Assembly: GCF_000157895.3 (NCBI RefSeq)
Contig: NC_022663.1
Location: forward strand, 1,240,001 to 1,304,000
Reading direction: 5' to 3'
DNA from: Mycobacterium kansasii ATCC 12478
GTDB taxonomy: Bacteria > Actinomycetota > Actinomycetes > Mycobacteriales > Mycobacteriaceae
DNA length: 64,000 bases
The notes under the pieces were generated by a model that was given only the letters and a program-made list of their open reading frames with translations, searched no databases and was not told the origin of the DNA. The translations under genes were made by a program, and so were the position numbers. Shown piece by piece: positions 52,026 to 62,688 of the stretch; the stretch's first letter is position 1, and the number at the start of each line of letters is the position of its first letter.

Positions 52026-55000
52026 TCATCCGATAAATGCCTCGCCGTCGCCCAGCCTGGCGACCGGATTCAGCAACATCGCGGCCTCCTGCGGCTTCTC
52101 CGGCTGATGGTGGTCGAAACGGCGGTCCGCGGGCCGCTCGTACATCGGCGTACCGCCGGCAATTGCCGCGGCCAGACGGCGCCGCCCGGCCAACAACCGC
52201 GCGTCGGCCCTGCGCTGGTAGTCCGCACGTTGCGCGGCATCCAGCGACGCGATGAAGGCCTGCGGGTGCACGAGTGCGATCAGGCCCGACACGTGACCGA
52301 ACCCGAGACTGGTCACCAGCCCGGCCTTGAGCGGGAACTTCCCGCCCAGCCGCAAGGTCTCGCGGACCCACACGAAGTGCGCGGAGCTCGCCAGATCGTC
52401 GTCGACGCAATCCAGACTGCGGTTGGGCGGAATGACGCCGTCGCGCAGGATCTGGCACAGCCCCATCATTTGGAAGACCGCGGCGCCGCCTTTGGCATGG
52501 CCGGTGAGGCTCTTCTGCGACACCACGAACAGCGGGGCGCCTTCGGAGCGGCCCAGCGCGTCGGCGAGTCGCTCGTGCAGTTCGGTCTCGTTGGGGTCGT
52601 TGGCCAGCGTCGAGGTGTCGTGCTTGGAGATCACCGCGATGTCGTCAGCACCCACGCCGAGCTTGGCCAGCGACCGCGCCAGGACCGAATCCCGGCCACC
52701 GCGGCCGGCTCCCAGCGCCCCGATACCAGGGGCCGGGATCGAGGTGTGCACACCGTCTGCGAAGGATTGCGCGTAGGCCACCACGGCCAACACCGGTAAG
52801 CCCATCTTCAGGGCCAGGTCGCCGCGGGCCAGCAGGATGGTGCCGCCACCTTGAGCTTCCACGAATCCGAGCCGCCGCCGGTCGTTGGGCCGGGAGAACT
52901 TCGAGTCGTGGATACCCCGGCCGCGCATCATCGAGGTGTCCGCCGTGGCCGCCATGTCACCGAAGCCGATGATGGCCTCCAGTGTCAGGTCGTCGAACCC
53001 GCCGGCCACCACCAGCTCGGCCTTGCCCAGCCGGATCTTGTCGACGCCCTCTTCCACCGACACTGCGGCGGTCGCGCAGGCGCCGACCGGGTGGATCATC
53101 GCGCCGTAACTGCCGACATAGGACTGAACCACGTGCGCGGCAACGACATTGGGCAGCACTTCCTGCAGGATGTCGTTCGGCTTGTTCCGGCCCAGCAGGT
53201 TTCCGTGGTACATGGTCTGCATCGAGGTCATTCCGCCCATGCCGGTGCCCTGCGTGTTGGCCACCAGGCTTGGGTGCACCCAGCGCATCAGGTCGGCCGG
53301 CGTGAAGCCGGCGGACAGGAACGCATCGACCGTCGCGATGATGTTCCACAACGCCACCCGGTCGATCGAGGCGGCCATGTCCTGGCTGATTCCCCACACC
53401 GTCGGGTCGAACCCGGTGGGGATCTGCGCCCCGACGGTCCGCGACAGCTTCGTCTTGCGCGGCACTCGGATTTCGGTGCCCGCCTTGCGGATAACGTGCC
53501 AGTCGGCGGAGTTGGGCACCGGCCGGATGACGGTGTGCTCGGGGTCGAACTGGACGAACGCCCGGGCCTCGGCCTCCGTAGACACCACGAAGCTGAAGTC
53601 CTTGTCCAGGAACACCGATACCAGCAGCGGCGACGCGTGGTCGGGATCGATCGCGCCGTCGTCAACGAACTCGCGAATTCCCACTTTTTGCACCACGGCG
53701 TCGTGGTAGCGCTCGACCAGCTCGGCCTCGTCGACCAGCTCGCCCGATTCGGTGTCGTACCAACCGGGTTGCGGGTCGTCTTCCCAGCGGATCAATCCGG
53801 TGGTCCAGGCCAGCTCGAGAACACCGGCCGCCGACAGTTCGTCGTCGACCTCCATCTCGAAGCGGGTGCGCGACGAGCCGTAGGGGCCCAATTCGGCGCC
53901 TCCGACGATCACCACCAGATCGGCTGGGTCGACGTCGATGTCGGCCCAATCCGGCGGCGGCGCCGGAGTGTGCGCGCGCGGCGGCGATGGCAGCGCGGCG
54001 ATGATGCCCGGCGCCGACTCCTCCTGGACAGCCGACGCGTCGGAAGACATCTGCTCACGCGCCTTGGCGGCCAGTTCAGCCATGTCGAGATCGGCCTCGG
54101 CCAGGCCTCCCGTCAGGTCCGCCTTGATCGGCGAACTGGCCGCGGCGACTTTGGATTCCACGTCGCATAGGCCGAGCAGCAGCGCCGCCATCTCGTCGGT
54201 CGAGTAGGTGGTGACACCAGCCTCCTCGACGGCGCTGACGATGGCGTCGTTGTGGCCCATCAGCCCGGTGCCGCGGGTCCAGCCGATCAGGGCGTGCGCC
54301 AGGCTGACGCGGGTCGCCCACGAAGATTCGGCGTGCCAGCGGCTCACCACGGCATCCAGCGCCGACTTTGCTTCACCATAGGCGCCGTCGCCGCCGAACA
54401 TCCCGCGGTTGGGTGAGCCGGGCAGCACCACGTGCAACCGCGACGCGATGTCACGCTCGGCGCCGATGGTCGACAGGCCGCCGATCAGCCGCTGCACGGC
54501 CCACAGCAGCACCTTCATTTCCATCTCGGCACGCGAGCCGGCCTCCGACAGATCGCCGACGACACGGGGCGCCGCGAACGGGAACAGCAGTGTCGGAGTC
54601 TGCGCGTCCTTGATGTGAATCGACTGTGGCCCAAGGCTTTCCGTCTGCTCGGTGCCAACCCACTCGACCAGCGCGTCAATATCCGCGTAGGACGCCATGT
54701 TGGCCGCGACCACCCACAACACCGCGCCGTAGCGGGCGTGGTCGCGATACAGCGTGCGGTAGAACGCCAGTCGTTGGTCGTCGAGCTTCGAGGTGGTGGC
54801 GATGACGGTGGCGCCGCCGTCGAGCAATTGTGCCACCACTGACGCCGCGATCGAGCCCTTCGACGCGCCGGTCACCACGGCCACTTCGTCGCTGCAGGGT
54901 CCGGGGTCCGGGTTCTCGGCACCGGCGGCGATCCGGCCGTACAACGACGCGTGGATCTGCCGGCCCGCGGCCAGCGACTTGCCCTGCCACCAGGTGGCCT

Positions 55001-58000
55001 GGGTCGCCACGACGTGGCCGGTACCCTCGAAGCGCTCGGACAGCCGCGCCCAGTCGGCGTCAATGTCGCCTTCGTCGGTCAGCCACAGCTTGACCAGGTC
55101 TTCGCGGGCACTGGCCCAGCGGTCGTCGAAGACGACGGACTTCTTGGCGTCGAACACCGGAGCCACCAACCGCGGCCAGTCGGCGCCCAATTCGGCAGTG
55201 ACCAAGTCGATCAGCTCGGCGTCGGTCGCCGCCGCGGGCACGGTCACCGGGTCGTCGAGCCCCAGCTGGCCCAGCACCAGGCGAGCCGCCGACGCGAGCA
55301 CCCCGTCGGGACCGGTGATCTGATCGGTGAATTCGCTCAGCGCGGCCGCGTCGACGGTGGCGCCGCCGGAACCGCCCGCAGACGGCAGCGCCACGGCGAC
55401 GCCCCGACGCGCGGCAACCGAGGCGACCGCGGCGTCGATCACCTTGTCGACGGACGCGGCATCCGCCAACGCACCCTCGTGCAGGTTGCCCAGCGCACTG
55501 CCACGGACGCTGGTGCCCTCACGGGTTCCCAGAGCGACTTCGACGGTGACGTGTTTGGCCCAGCCGTCACCGAGTTCCCAGGTCTTCTTCACCCGCTCCG
55601 CGATCGCACCCGGCCGCTTGCCCGAGGGCCCGAGAACCGTGCGCAGCTGATCGTTGATCGCATCGGAAAGCACTGGGCCGTAAGGCTTGTAGGTGCGCGC
55701 CAGCTTGGTGACCTGCGCCCGCAGCCCGGCCAGATCGGCCTCGGCGGCGCCGTCGATGGCGCCCAGGTTCAGCTCGGAGCCCAGGTCCACCAGCAGCTGG
55801 TTGCGCCGAGACGACGCGCCGTCGGTGATGGATTCGATGGAGTCGAGCTCTTCGATCTGGTCGATGCGCATCTTGGCCGACAGCGCGATCAGCGCCAGCG
55901 TGGCATCGGCGGCATCGAAGGCGATGTCGTCCGGCCGAGCGGCACCCGAAGGTGCCAGAGGCGCGGGAGCCGGTGCGGCAGAGGCAGTTCCGGCCGGCTC
56001 AACCGACTCTGCCACTTCGCCGATGGGTTCGTCGGCTTCGGGCTCCGGCTCGGGGTCGGTGTCGGTAGCGAACAGCACCGCGGCATCACGCTCGGCGTTG
56101 AGCACTTCCACTGTGCTGTGGGCGTATTCGGGCAGCTTGAGGGTATTGGTCGCCAGGCCCGCCACCGTCGGCGAGGTCTTCACGCCGATCTCGACGAACC
56201 GCTCCACTCCCAGGCCACCGGCCGCCTCTTCGATGAACAACAGATCCTGGGTTTCGATCCAGCGGACCGGGCTGGCGAATTGCCAAGCCAACAGCTCGAT
56301 CAGGACGACGCGGGCCAGCTCGCGGGGCCGTTCCCGGCGCCAGGTGTCGTAGTCGGCGAGGATCTCGTCGAGCGGTTCGGCCGGCACCAGATCCCGGATC
56401 TCCTGGATGAAGTCACGATCCAGGGTGAACAGCCGTGGCACCAGGTTGGGGATGTAGCGCCCGATGATCACATCCGGGTCCTTGTCGCGCGGCATCACGC
56501 GGTCCAGTGAACGCCGGAAGTCCGCCACCCCGACCCGCAACACCCGGGAGTGGAACGGCACGTCGATACCGGGAACCAGGATGAACGAACGGCGCCCACC
56601 GGTGAGCTCACGGCGCCGCTCCACCTCGGCCTCGAGCGCCTCCAGACCACGCACGGTGCCGGCAATCGCATACTGCGAGCCACGCAGGTTGAAGTTCACG
56701 ATCTCCAGAAACTCACCCGTACGCTCGGCGATCCCGGCGACGAAGGCCGGGACATCGGCGTCGTCGAGATCGATCTGCGACGGCCGGATCGCCGCCAACC
56801 GGTAGTTGGAGCGGCCCAGTTCGTCCCGCGGCACGATGTCGTGCATCTTGGAGCCGCGGTGAAACACCATCTCCAGCAAGGCTTCCAGCTCGTAGACGCC
56901 GGTGACGCAGGCCAGCGCGGTGTACTCGCCGACCGAGTGGCCACAGGCGATCGCGCCCTCGACGAAGGCGCCCTGCTCGCGCATCTCGGCCACCTGCGCG
57001 GCCGCGACGGTGGCCATGGCGACCTGGGTGAACTGCGTCAGGTACAACACGCCGTCGGGGTGGTGGTAGTGCACACCGCTGGCGATGATGCTGGTGGGGT
57101 TGTCCCGGACCACGTGCAGCACCGAGAAGCCCAGCGTGTCGCGGGTGAACCTGTCCGCGGTATCCCACACCTTGCGGGCCGCCTTGGAGCGCGCCCGCAC
57201 TTCCATGCCCATGCCCTTGTGCTGAATGCCTTGGCCGGGGAACGCGTACACCGTCTTGGGTGCGGCCAGTCGCGCGGTCGCCGACATCACCAGGTCGGAG
57301 CCGATCCGCGCGGCCACTTCCAGAATCTCTGCGCCCCGGTCGATTCCGACGCGCTCGACGCGAAAGTCGACTTCGTCGCCCGGATGCACCATACCCAGGA
57401 AACGCGCGGTCCAGCCGATCAGCCGGGCCGGCGGACGGGCCTGCCCGTCGGTGGCGGTCACCACGTGCTGGGCTGCGGCCGACAGCCACATGCCGTGCAC
57501 GATGGGCGATTCCAGGCCGGCGAGCAGCGCGGCGGCCCGGTCGGTGTGGATGGGGTTGTGGTCGCCGGACACCACCGCGAACGGGCGCATGTCGACCGGC
57601 GCGGTCAGGGTGACGTCACGGCGGCGGCGGCGCGGCGTGTCGGTGGCGTTCTCCGACACCGCACCACCGGCCCGCACCGGGTCGACGAGCTCGGCTGCCC
57701 CGGTTCGGCCGAGGATGGCGAATCGCTCGTCGAGGACGGCGATCGCTTCGCCGCCAGGCCCGGCGACCGTCACCGAGACTGGCACCACCCGGCCCACCTC
57801 GGTGTCGCGGGCTTCCGAAGCCGTTGCGGTAACGGTCAATTGGGTGGGCGCCGCGGGCAAAGTGCCGACCATGCGGACCGCATGATCAAGATGCACCAGA
57901 TTGAGCAGGCCTTCCACCACGGGCACACCGGTGTCGGTAACCGCCGATCCGATCGCCGCGAAAACAGCCGGCCAGCACAAACCGACCAGCGCATCGGGAA

Positions 58001-61000
58001 CGGTGGTAAGGCTGGGCGCCAACGGCTCGCCGAAGGTCGCGGTGACCCCGGTGTGGTCGGCGACCTTCTCCGGGTCCCAGTCGACGGTCACCCGGGCCAC
58101 GCCGTCAGTGACCGGCGGCAGCAGCTCCGGCCCGTCGGCACCGGCTGCAATCGCCAGCACCGAGCGCATCGCGGTAGCGGCGTCCTCGGTCGAGACCACC
58201 GGGATACCGCCGTCGACGGTGTTGGGCGGCAGGCTGAACCGGATGTCGATCCAGGTGCCCGACACCGGCACGCTCAACGCCACGTTTTCCCCGTCGATCT
58301 GGAGCCGGGATCCGGTGGAAGAGTGTGTGGCACGGGGGTTTTCGGGTCCGTCGTGTACCTGCCAATCGCTTGGGTCGGCGATCCGGTGCACGGGATTGAT
58401 CGCGGTGCGGCCGGCCCACAGCACGTCGGGCGCGTCGAGCACGACGGCCAGGGGTCCGGTGGCGTCGGGGCGGCCCAACCGGCGCGACGTGACGTCCCTG
58501 ACTTCCCCGTCGGCGGCCAGCACTTCGTCGATGGCGGCCTGCTCGAAGCGGTCCAGCAGCTCACCCACCGGCTCGTCCAGGCGGGTGATACCGGCCACCG
58601 CCGCCGGGCCGGGGATGATGCACACCTGGTCGGCGTCGTAGCGGGCATCGTGGGCCTGCCACAACGAGTCACTTCGCCACCAGCGCCGGACGTCCTTGTC
58701 GATCACCGGCACGAAGTTCACCGGCTTGCCAAGGGTCTTGCACAGGGTGACGAAGAAGGGAACGTCGGCCGGGTGCAGCTGGACGGTATCGGCGTCCGGA
58801 TAGCGGGCAAGCAGCGCGGCGATGGCCTCGGTCGGCTTCTCCAGCAGCGCCGGGTCGGTGAAGACCGTTTCGATAGGGCCGAAATCCTTTGGATGCAAGC
58901 GGGCTTCGGCGCGCTGGAGCATCTGCTCGAAGCGGTCGCGCCAGGTGTCGGCCAGCCAAGGGCTGTCCGGCCCCAAGACCCCGGCGGTGTCGGCGGTCGA
59001 ATTGCCTTCGCCGATGGTCAGTTCCACGTAACGGCGCAGCCACTGCAGGTAGGTCATCTCCGCGACGTCGCCGAAGTAGGGCTTGGCGGTCTTGGCCATG
59101 GCGGCGATGATCTCGTCGCGACGCTCCGCCACCGCGTCGGCGTCGCCGGCGACCTCGTCGAGCAGCTGGCCGCACCGCGACGCGGAGTTGTCGATCTCGT
59201 GGATGTCGGCGCCGAGTTGGCTGCGGCTGGAAGCCATGCCGCCCCGGGCCTTTCCGGCGCTGATCCACTCGCCGGTGCCCTGGGTTTCGACCAGCATGCG
59301 CTTGACCGAGGGTGACGTGGTGGACTCTAGGGTCGCCATCGCCGCGGTGCCCACCAGGATCCCGTCGATCGGCATCAACGGGAAGCCGTAGGACTGCGCC
59401 CAGCGACCGGACAGGTATTCGGCCGCGCGCTCGGGGGTGCCGATGCCGCCACCGACGCAGACGGTGATGTTGGCGCGCGAGCGCAGCTCGGAGTAGGTCG
59501 CCAGTAGCAGGTCGTCAAGGTCCTCCCAGGAATGGTGGCCACCGGCGCGGCCGCCCTCGACGTGCATGATTACCGGCTTGGTCGGTACCTCGGTGGCGAT
59601 GCGGATCACCGAGCGGATCTGCTCGATGGTTCCGGGCTTGAACACGACATGGCTGATCCCGATGTCGTTGAGCTCGTGGATCAGGTCGACGGCTTCCTCG
59701 AGATCCGGGATGCCCGCGCTGATCACCACACCGTCGATCGCCGCGCCGGACTGGCGGGCCTTCTGCACCAGCCGCTTGCCGCCGACCTGAAGCTTCCACA
59801 GGTACGGGTCGAGGAAAAGGGCATTGAACTGGTAGGTCCGGCCCGGCTCCAGCAGACGCGACATCTCCTGGATGCGGCTGTGAAAGACCTCCTCGGTGAC
59901 CTGCCCGCCGCCGGCCAGCTCGGCCCAATGCCCGGCGTTGGCCGCGGCGGCGACGATCTTGGCGTCGACGGTGGTCGGCGTCATGCCCGCCAGCAGGATC
60001 GGCGACCGTCCGGTAAGGCGGGTGAACTTCGTCGAGAGCTTGATCCGGCCGTCGGACAGGCGGACCACGGTCGGCGCGTAACTCGACCAGGCCCGCGCCA
60101 CCTCGGGCGTGGCCCCTACGGTGAAGAGGTTGCGCTGACCGCCGCGGGTCGCAGCGGGCACGATGCCGATACCCAGGCCACGGATCACCGGCGCGGTCAG
60201 CCGGGTCAGGATGTCCCCTGGACCCAGATCAAGGATCCAGCGCGCACCGGCCTCGTGGACGCGGGTGATCTCGTCGACCCAGTCGACCTTGCGGACCAGG
60301 ATGGATTCGGCCAGTTCCCGGGCCAACGCGATGTCGAGGCCGACCTTCTCGGCCCAGCTGCCGACGATGTCGATGCCGTCGCCCAGCCGCGGCGTGTGGA
60401 AGCCCACCTCCACCCGTACCGGCTCGAATACCGGCGCAAAGACGTCGCCGCCACGGACCTTGTTCTTGCGGTCGGCTTCCTCCTTCTCCGAGATCTGACG
60501 GCAATACAGTTCGAAGCGCGAGAGCTGCTCGGGGGTACCGGTGATGACGACCGAGCGCCGGCCGTTGCGGATGGACAGCACCGGCGGCAGCACCGTGCGC
60601 ACGTCCTGTGCGAAGTCCTCGAGCAATCGCTGGATGCGCTCGGGGTCGGCGTTGGTGACCGACACCATCGGTGGACGATCGCCGAGCACCGAGATCCCGC
60701 GCCGGCGCGCGACCAGCGTCCCGGCCGCGCCGATCAGCTGGGCCAACGCCAGCAGCTCCACGTCGCGAGCGCCACCGGCCTTGAGCGCCTCGACCGCCAG
60801 CACCCCCTGGGAGTGCCCGGCCAGGGCAACCGGCGGGGTGGCAACGAGGTCCATACCCTGGCGTGCCAGGGCACGGATGGCGGCTATCTGGGTGAGCAGC
60901 ACGCCCGGCACCGACACCGCGGACGACGTCAGGTGCTTGTCCAGCGGGACCGCGTCTTCGGCGGCCAGCGCACGTACCCACTGCAGCGGCTCGAAGCCGA

Positions 61001-61256
61001 TCGGGCGAACCACGACCAGCTCTTTGGCAACCGGCTCGAGCAGCAGCTCCACCTCACCTGCCAGCGCGGCCAGCTCCGATTCGATCCCGGCCGCCGAAAC
61101 CAATTCCTCGAGCGTCTCCAGCCAGGCGCTGCCCTGGCCGCCGAACGCGACCGCGAACGGCTCACCGGCGGTCAGGCGATCGACCAGAGCATGGGCGCGA
61201 TGCGGGCCAGTCCCGTCGTGGTCAGCTGACACCCGGTCGTGCTCGTGGATCGTCAC
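52026..61256 (-). CDS. fas: Type I fatty acid synthase (multifunctional)
   Basis: 3,076 residues from GTG 61256, preceded by AGGAGA at 8-base spacing; a longer open frame to 61430 is not supported. It makes the C16-C26 acyl-CoAs that feed phospholipids and the mycolate pathway. Domains in order: acetyltransferase with GHSQG (Ser149), FMN enoyl reductase (about 450-800: LAGMTPTTVDAK, VEGGRAGGHHSWED), hot-dog dehydratase (about 1,230: GDHNPIHTD), malonyl/palmitoyl transferase GHSVGEY (Ser1441), ACP DLGSELNLG (Ser1827), ketoreductase VVTGASKGSIA, and ketosynthase with VGACATAAVS (Cys2727). An acidic Pro/Ala-rich linker (about 1,730-1,760) precedes ACP. No frame break was seen. Confidence 0.97.
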   Translation of the reverse strand: MTIHEHDRVSADHDGTGPHRAHALVDRLTAGEPFAVAFGGQGSAWLETLEELVSAAGIESELAALAGEVELLLEPVAKELVVVRPIGFEPLQWVRALAAEDAVPLDKHLTSSAVSVPGVLLTQIAAIRALARQGMDLVATPPVALAGHSQGVLAVEALKAGGARDVELLALAQLIGAAGTLVARRRGISVLGDRPPMVSVTNADPERIQRLLEDFAQDVRTVLPPVLSIRNGRRSVVITGTPEQLSRFELYCRQISEKEEADRKNKVRGGDVFAPVFEPVRVEVGFHTPRLGDGIDIVGSWAEKVGLDIALARELAESILVRKVDWVDEITRVHEAGARWILDLGPGDILTRLTAPVIRGLGIGIVPAATRGGQRNLFTVGATPEVARAWSSYAPTVVRLSDGRIKLSTKFTRLTGRSPILLAGMTPTTVDAKIVAAAANAGHWAELAGGGQVTEEVFHSRIQEMSRLLEPGRTYQFNALFLDPYLWKLQVGGKRLVQKARQSGAAIDGVVISAGIPDLEEAVDLIHELNDIGISHVVFKPGTIEQIRSVIRIATEVPTKPVIMHVEGGRAGGHHSWEDLDDLLLATYSELRSRANITVCVGGGIGTPERAAEYLSGRWAQSYGFPLMPIDGILVGTAAMATLESTTSPSVKRMLVETQGTGEWISAGKARGGMASSRSQLGADIHEIDNSASRCGQLLDEVAGDADAVAERRDEIIAAMAKTAKPYFGDVAEMTYLQWLRRYVELTIGEGNSTADTAGVLGPDSPWLADTWRDRFEQMLQRAEARLHPKDFGPIETVFTDPALLEKPTEAIAALLARYPDADTVQLHPADVPFFVTLCKTLGKPVNFVPVIDKDVRRWWRSDSLWQAHDARYDADQVCIIPGPAAVAGITRLDEPVGELLDRFEQAAIDEVLAADGEVRDVTSRRLGRPDATGPLAVVLDAPDVLWAGRTAINPVHRIADPSDWQVHDGPENPRATHSSTGSRLQIDGENVALSVPVSGTWIDIRFSLPPNTVDGGIPVVSTEDAATAMRSVLAIAAGADGPELLPPVTDGVARVTVDWDPEKVADHTGVTATFGEPLAPSLTTVPDALVGLCWPAVFAAIGSAVTDTGVPVVEGLLNLVHLDHAVRMVGTLPAAPTQLTVTATASEARDTEVGRVVPVSVTVAGPGGEAIAVLDERFAILGRTGAAELVDPVRAGGAVSENATDTPRRRRRDVTLTAPVDMRPFAVVSGDHNPIHTDRAAALLAGLESPIVHGMWLSAAAQHVVTATDGQARPPARLIGWTARFLGMVHPGDEVDFRVERVGIDRGAEILEVAARIGSDLVMSATARLAAPKTVYAFPGQGIQHKGMGMEVRARSKAARKVWDTADRFTRDTLGFSVLHVVRDNPTSIIASGVHYHHPDGVLYLTQFTQVAMATVAAAQVAEMREQGAFVEGAIACGHSVGEYTALACVTGVYELEALLEMVFHRGSKMHDIVPRDELGRSNYRLAAIRPSQIDLDDADVPAFVAGIAERTGEFLEIVNFNLRGSQYAIAGTVRGLEALEAEVERRRELTGGRRSFILVPGIDVPFHSRVLRVGVADFRRSLDRVMPRDKDPDVIIGRYIPNLVPRLFTLDRDFIQEIRDLVPAEPLDEILADYDTWRRERPRELARVVLIELLAWQFASPVRWIETQDLLFIEEAAGGLGVERFVEIGVKTSPTVAGLATNTLKLPEYAHSTVEVLNAERDAAVLFATDTDPEPEPEADEPIGEVAESVEPAGTASAAPAPAPLAPSGAARPDDIAFDAADATLALIALSAKMRIDQIEELDSIESITDGASSRRNQLLVDLGSELNLGAIDGAAEADLAGLRAQVTKLARTYKPYGPVLSDAINDQLRTVLGPSGKRPGAIAERVKKTWELGDGWAKHVTVEVALGTREGTSVRGSALGNLHEGALADAASVDKVIDAAVASVAARRGVAVALPSAGGSGGATVDAAALSEFTDQITGPDGVLASAARLVLGQLGLDDPVTVPAAATDAELIDLVTAELGADWPRLVAPVFDAKKSVVFDDRWASAREDLVKLWLTDEGDIDADWARLSERFEGTGHVVATQATWWQGKSLAAGRQIHASLYGRIAAGAENPDPGPCSDEVAVVTGASKGSIAASVVAQLLDGGATVIATTSKLDDQRLAFYRTLYRDHARYGAVLWVVAANMASYADIDALVEWVGTEQTESLGPQSIHIKDAQTPTLLFPFAAPRVVGDLSEAGSRAEMEMKVLLWAVQRLIGGLSTIGAERDIASRLHVVLPGSPNRGMFGGDGAYGEAKSALDAVVSRWHAESSWATRVSLAHALIGWTRGTGLMGHNDAIVSAVEEAGVTTYSTDEMAALLLGLCDVESKVAAASSPIKADLTGGLAEADLDMAELAAKAREQMSSDASAVQEESAPGIIAALPSPPRAHTPAPPPDWADIDVDPADLVVIVGGAELGPYGSSRTRFEMEVDDELSAAGVLELAWTTGLIRWEDDPQPGWYDTESGELVDEAELVERYHDAVVQKVGIREFVDDGAIDPDHASPLLVSVFLDKDFSFVVSTEAEARAFVQFDPEHTVIRPVPNSADWHVIRKAGTEIRVPRKTKLSRTVGAQIPTGFDPTVWGISQDMAASIDRVALWNIIATVDAFLSAGFTPADLMRWVHPSLVANTQGTGMGGMTSMQTMYHGNLLGRNKPNDILQEVLPNVVAAHVVQSYVGSYGAMIHPVGACATAAVSVEEGVDKIRLGKAELVVAGGFDDLTLEAIIGFGDMAATADTSMMRGRGIHDSKFSRPNDRRRLGFVEAQGGGTILLARGDLALKMGLPVLAVVAYAQSFADGVHTSIPAPGIGALGAGRGGRDSVLARSLAKLGVGADDIAVISKHDTSTLANDPNETELHERLADALGRSEGAPLFVVSQKSLTGHAKGGAAVFQMMGLCQILRDGVIPPNRSLDCVDDDLASSAHFVWVRETLRLGGKFPLKAGLVTSLGFGHVSGLIALVHPQAFIASLDAAQRADYQRRADARLLAGRRRLAAAIAGGTPMYERPADRRFDHHQPEKPQEAAMLLNPVARLGDGEAFIG

Positions 61257-61790
61257 CGTCTTTATCTCCTGTATGCGCCTGTACGTGTCGGTTCGTTCGG
61301 CCGGCCCGGACCGCCCCTGCGGGGCCTCGTGAACTCCGGCCGATTCCGCATCGAATCGCAGCCGGAAAACGTCTGACCGGTGCGTTGTCGGCGGGCCGGC
61401 CCGTGGACCGGGTGGCGCGACGGACTGCATCGGCTCTATAAGAGTGTCATAAGGATCAGTCCACTTTTTTGACGCCGCTCGGTTACTGGCGAGTTCTACG
61501 CGCGGGTAACCACGCCATCGGTAACACCTGCTTTCACCGTCGGCGCGGGCGCGCGGACCAAACGTCCTGCGTGCAGGTGGTTACGGTCGAGTAGCTCTAA
61601 CTGCGCTGATCAAGGCAGTATTGTTACCAAATCGTTATGTTGAAATTGGGTGCTGCGCCCGGCCTGTGACGTCGCATCGGCCGTAGCGCCGCGCAATCGG
61701 CGCATTTTGCGCTGCTTCGATCTAAGCGAACGAGTGTTTGCTGGAGCTGCGCCGCACACGGGGCTTGACGGGGCCTGACGGGACGGAAAA
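61257..61790. other. fas promoter region
   Basis: 534 bp before fas on the minus strand and after the DUF1906 gene. It holds an AT-rich block at about 61434-61475, including the palindrome CTCT-ata-AGAG (61434-61444) and a T6 run. This is a reasonable place for the fas promoter and the FasR operator known in mycobacteria, but I cannot match the FasR site exactly. No gene is supportable here. Confidence 0.45.
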
Positions 61791-62513
61791 TTAGGCCCAC
61801 TGCCCGAATTGGGGCTTGAGGATCTCGTTGACATCCACGCCGACTCCGCCGACTTTGCGTTTGTCGATCTCCACCTGGTGCAAATTGGCGGCCGGATGCG
61901 TGAACCCCTTCGGCGAACCCCAGTTGTGCTGCCAGAAATAAGAGCCCAACCCGTCCCGCACCGCCCAGTCGATCGTCTTGGAGTTGGCGTACACACCGGT
62001 GCGCTGATGCCCGATCACCGACTCCCAGGACCGCAGATATGGCGCGACCTGGTTCTTGTACTGCTCGTATGACGGATCGTCGTCGATCGAGGCATAGATG
62101 GGGGCGCTCACCGGACCGCCCGCCGCGGCATGCAACTCCATGCCCCGCTTGGCATGCTGAACACCTGCAGCTGCACCGCCCAGCCAATCGGACGTGCTGC
62201 CCTTGCCGAATTGGTAGCACGAAACGATCTTGAGCCCGTTGCTGCTCAGATCGCGGGCCTCACCGAGTTGGATCGGCTTGCCCAGCATCCAGGTACCCCC
62301 AGGTCGCCGATCCGACACGTACCTGATCGCACCCACCGCCCCGGCGGCCCTGATCTGGCTGGCGGGGATGACCCCGGCCGAATAGTCCAACAAGGTGCCA
62401 AGCGAACCCGCCGATGCCGGCGCGGCGCGCAGCGACGCGGCCGCGATGCCAAGGCCCAGCAGGCCGGGCACCGCCGCCGCGTACTTGAGCACGTCCCGAC
62501 GCGAGGCCTCCAC
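61791..62513 (-). CDS. Tat-exported DUF1906 (glycoside-hydrolase-like) cell-wall protein
   Basis: 240 residues, orthologue of Rv2525c. The twin-arginine signal is at the N-terminus: ASRRDVLKYAAAVPGLLGLG followed by a cleavage region ending PASAG. The mature part is the DUF1906/GH25-like TIM barrel: LDYSAGVIPASQIRAAG, IYASIDDDP, GVYANSKTIDWAV and GVGVDVNEILK. The M. tuberculosis protein is a Tat substrate affecting the cell envelope; its catalytic activity is not established. GTG 62513 is the start. Confidence 0.92.
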   Translation of the reverse strand: MEASRRDVLKYAAAVPGLLGLGIAAASLRAAPASAGSLGTLLDYSAGVIPASQIRAAGAVGAIRYVSDRRPGGTWMLGKPIQLGEARDLSSNGLKIVSCYQFGKGSTSDWLGGAAAGVQHAKRGMELHAAAGGPVSAPIYASIDDDPSYEQYKNQVAPYLRSWESVIGHQRTGVYANSKTIDWAVRDGLGSYFWQHNWGSPKGFTHPAANLHQVEIDKRKVGGVGVDVNEILKPQFGQWA

Positions 62514-62688
62514 ATGCCACAGAGTACGACACCGGCATCAATTGGCTCATTGAGCTCGCCAGTCACATCTGCATCACAATGTCACAACAGAGGTTTGGGC
62601 GACGGGTCGGCAGCCGATTCTTACTGTCAATGCAAAGTTAGTAAAGTTAGAGGCGAGCAGACCGCACTCGATCGCAACGGGGGTCGCG

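Noticed and set aside
56550..59315. A 921-codon plus-strand frame
   Set aside because: Antisense shadow of fas with His/Arg/Gly-rich composition typical of GC-rich mirror frames.
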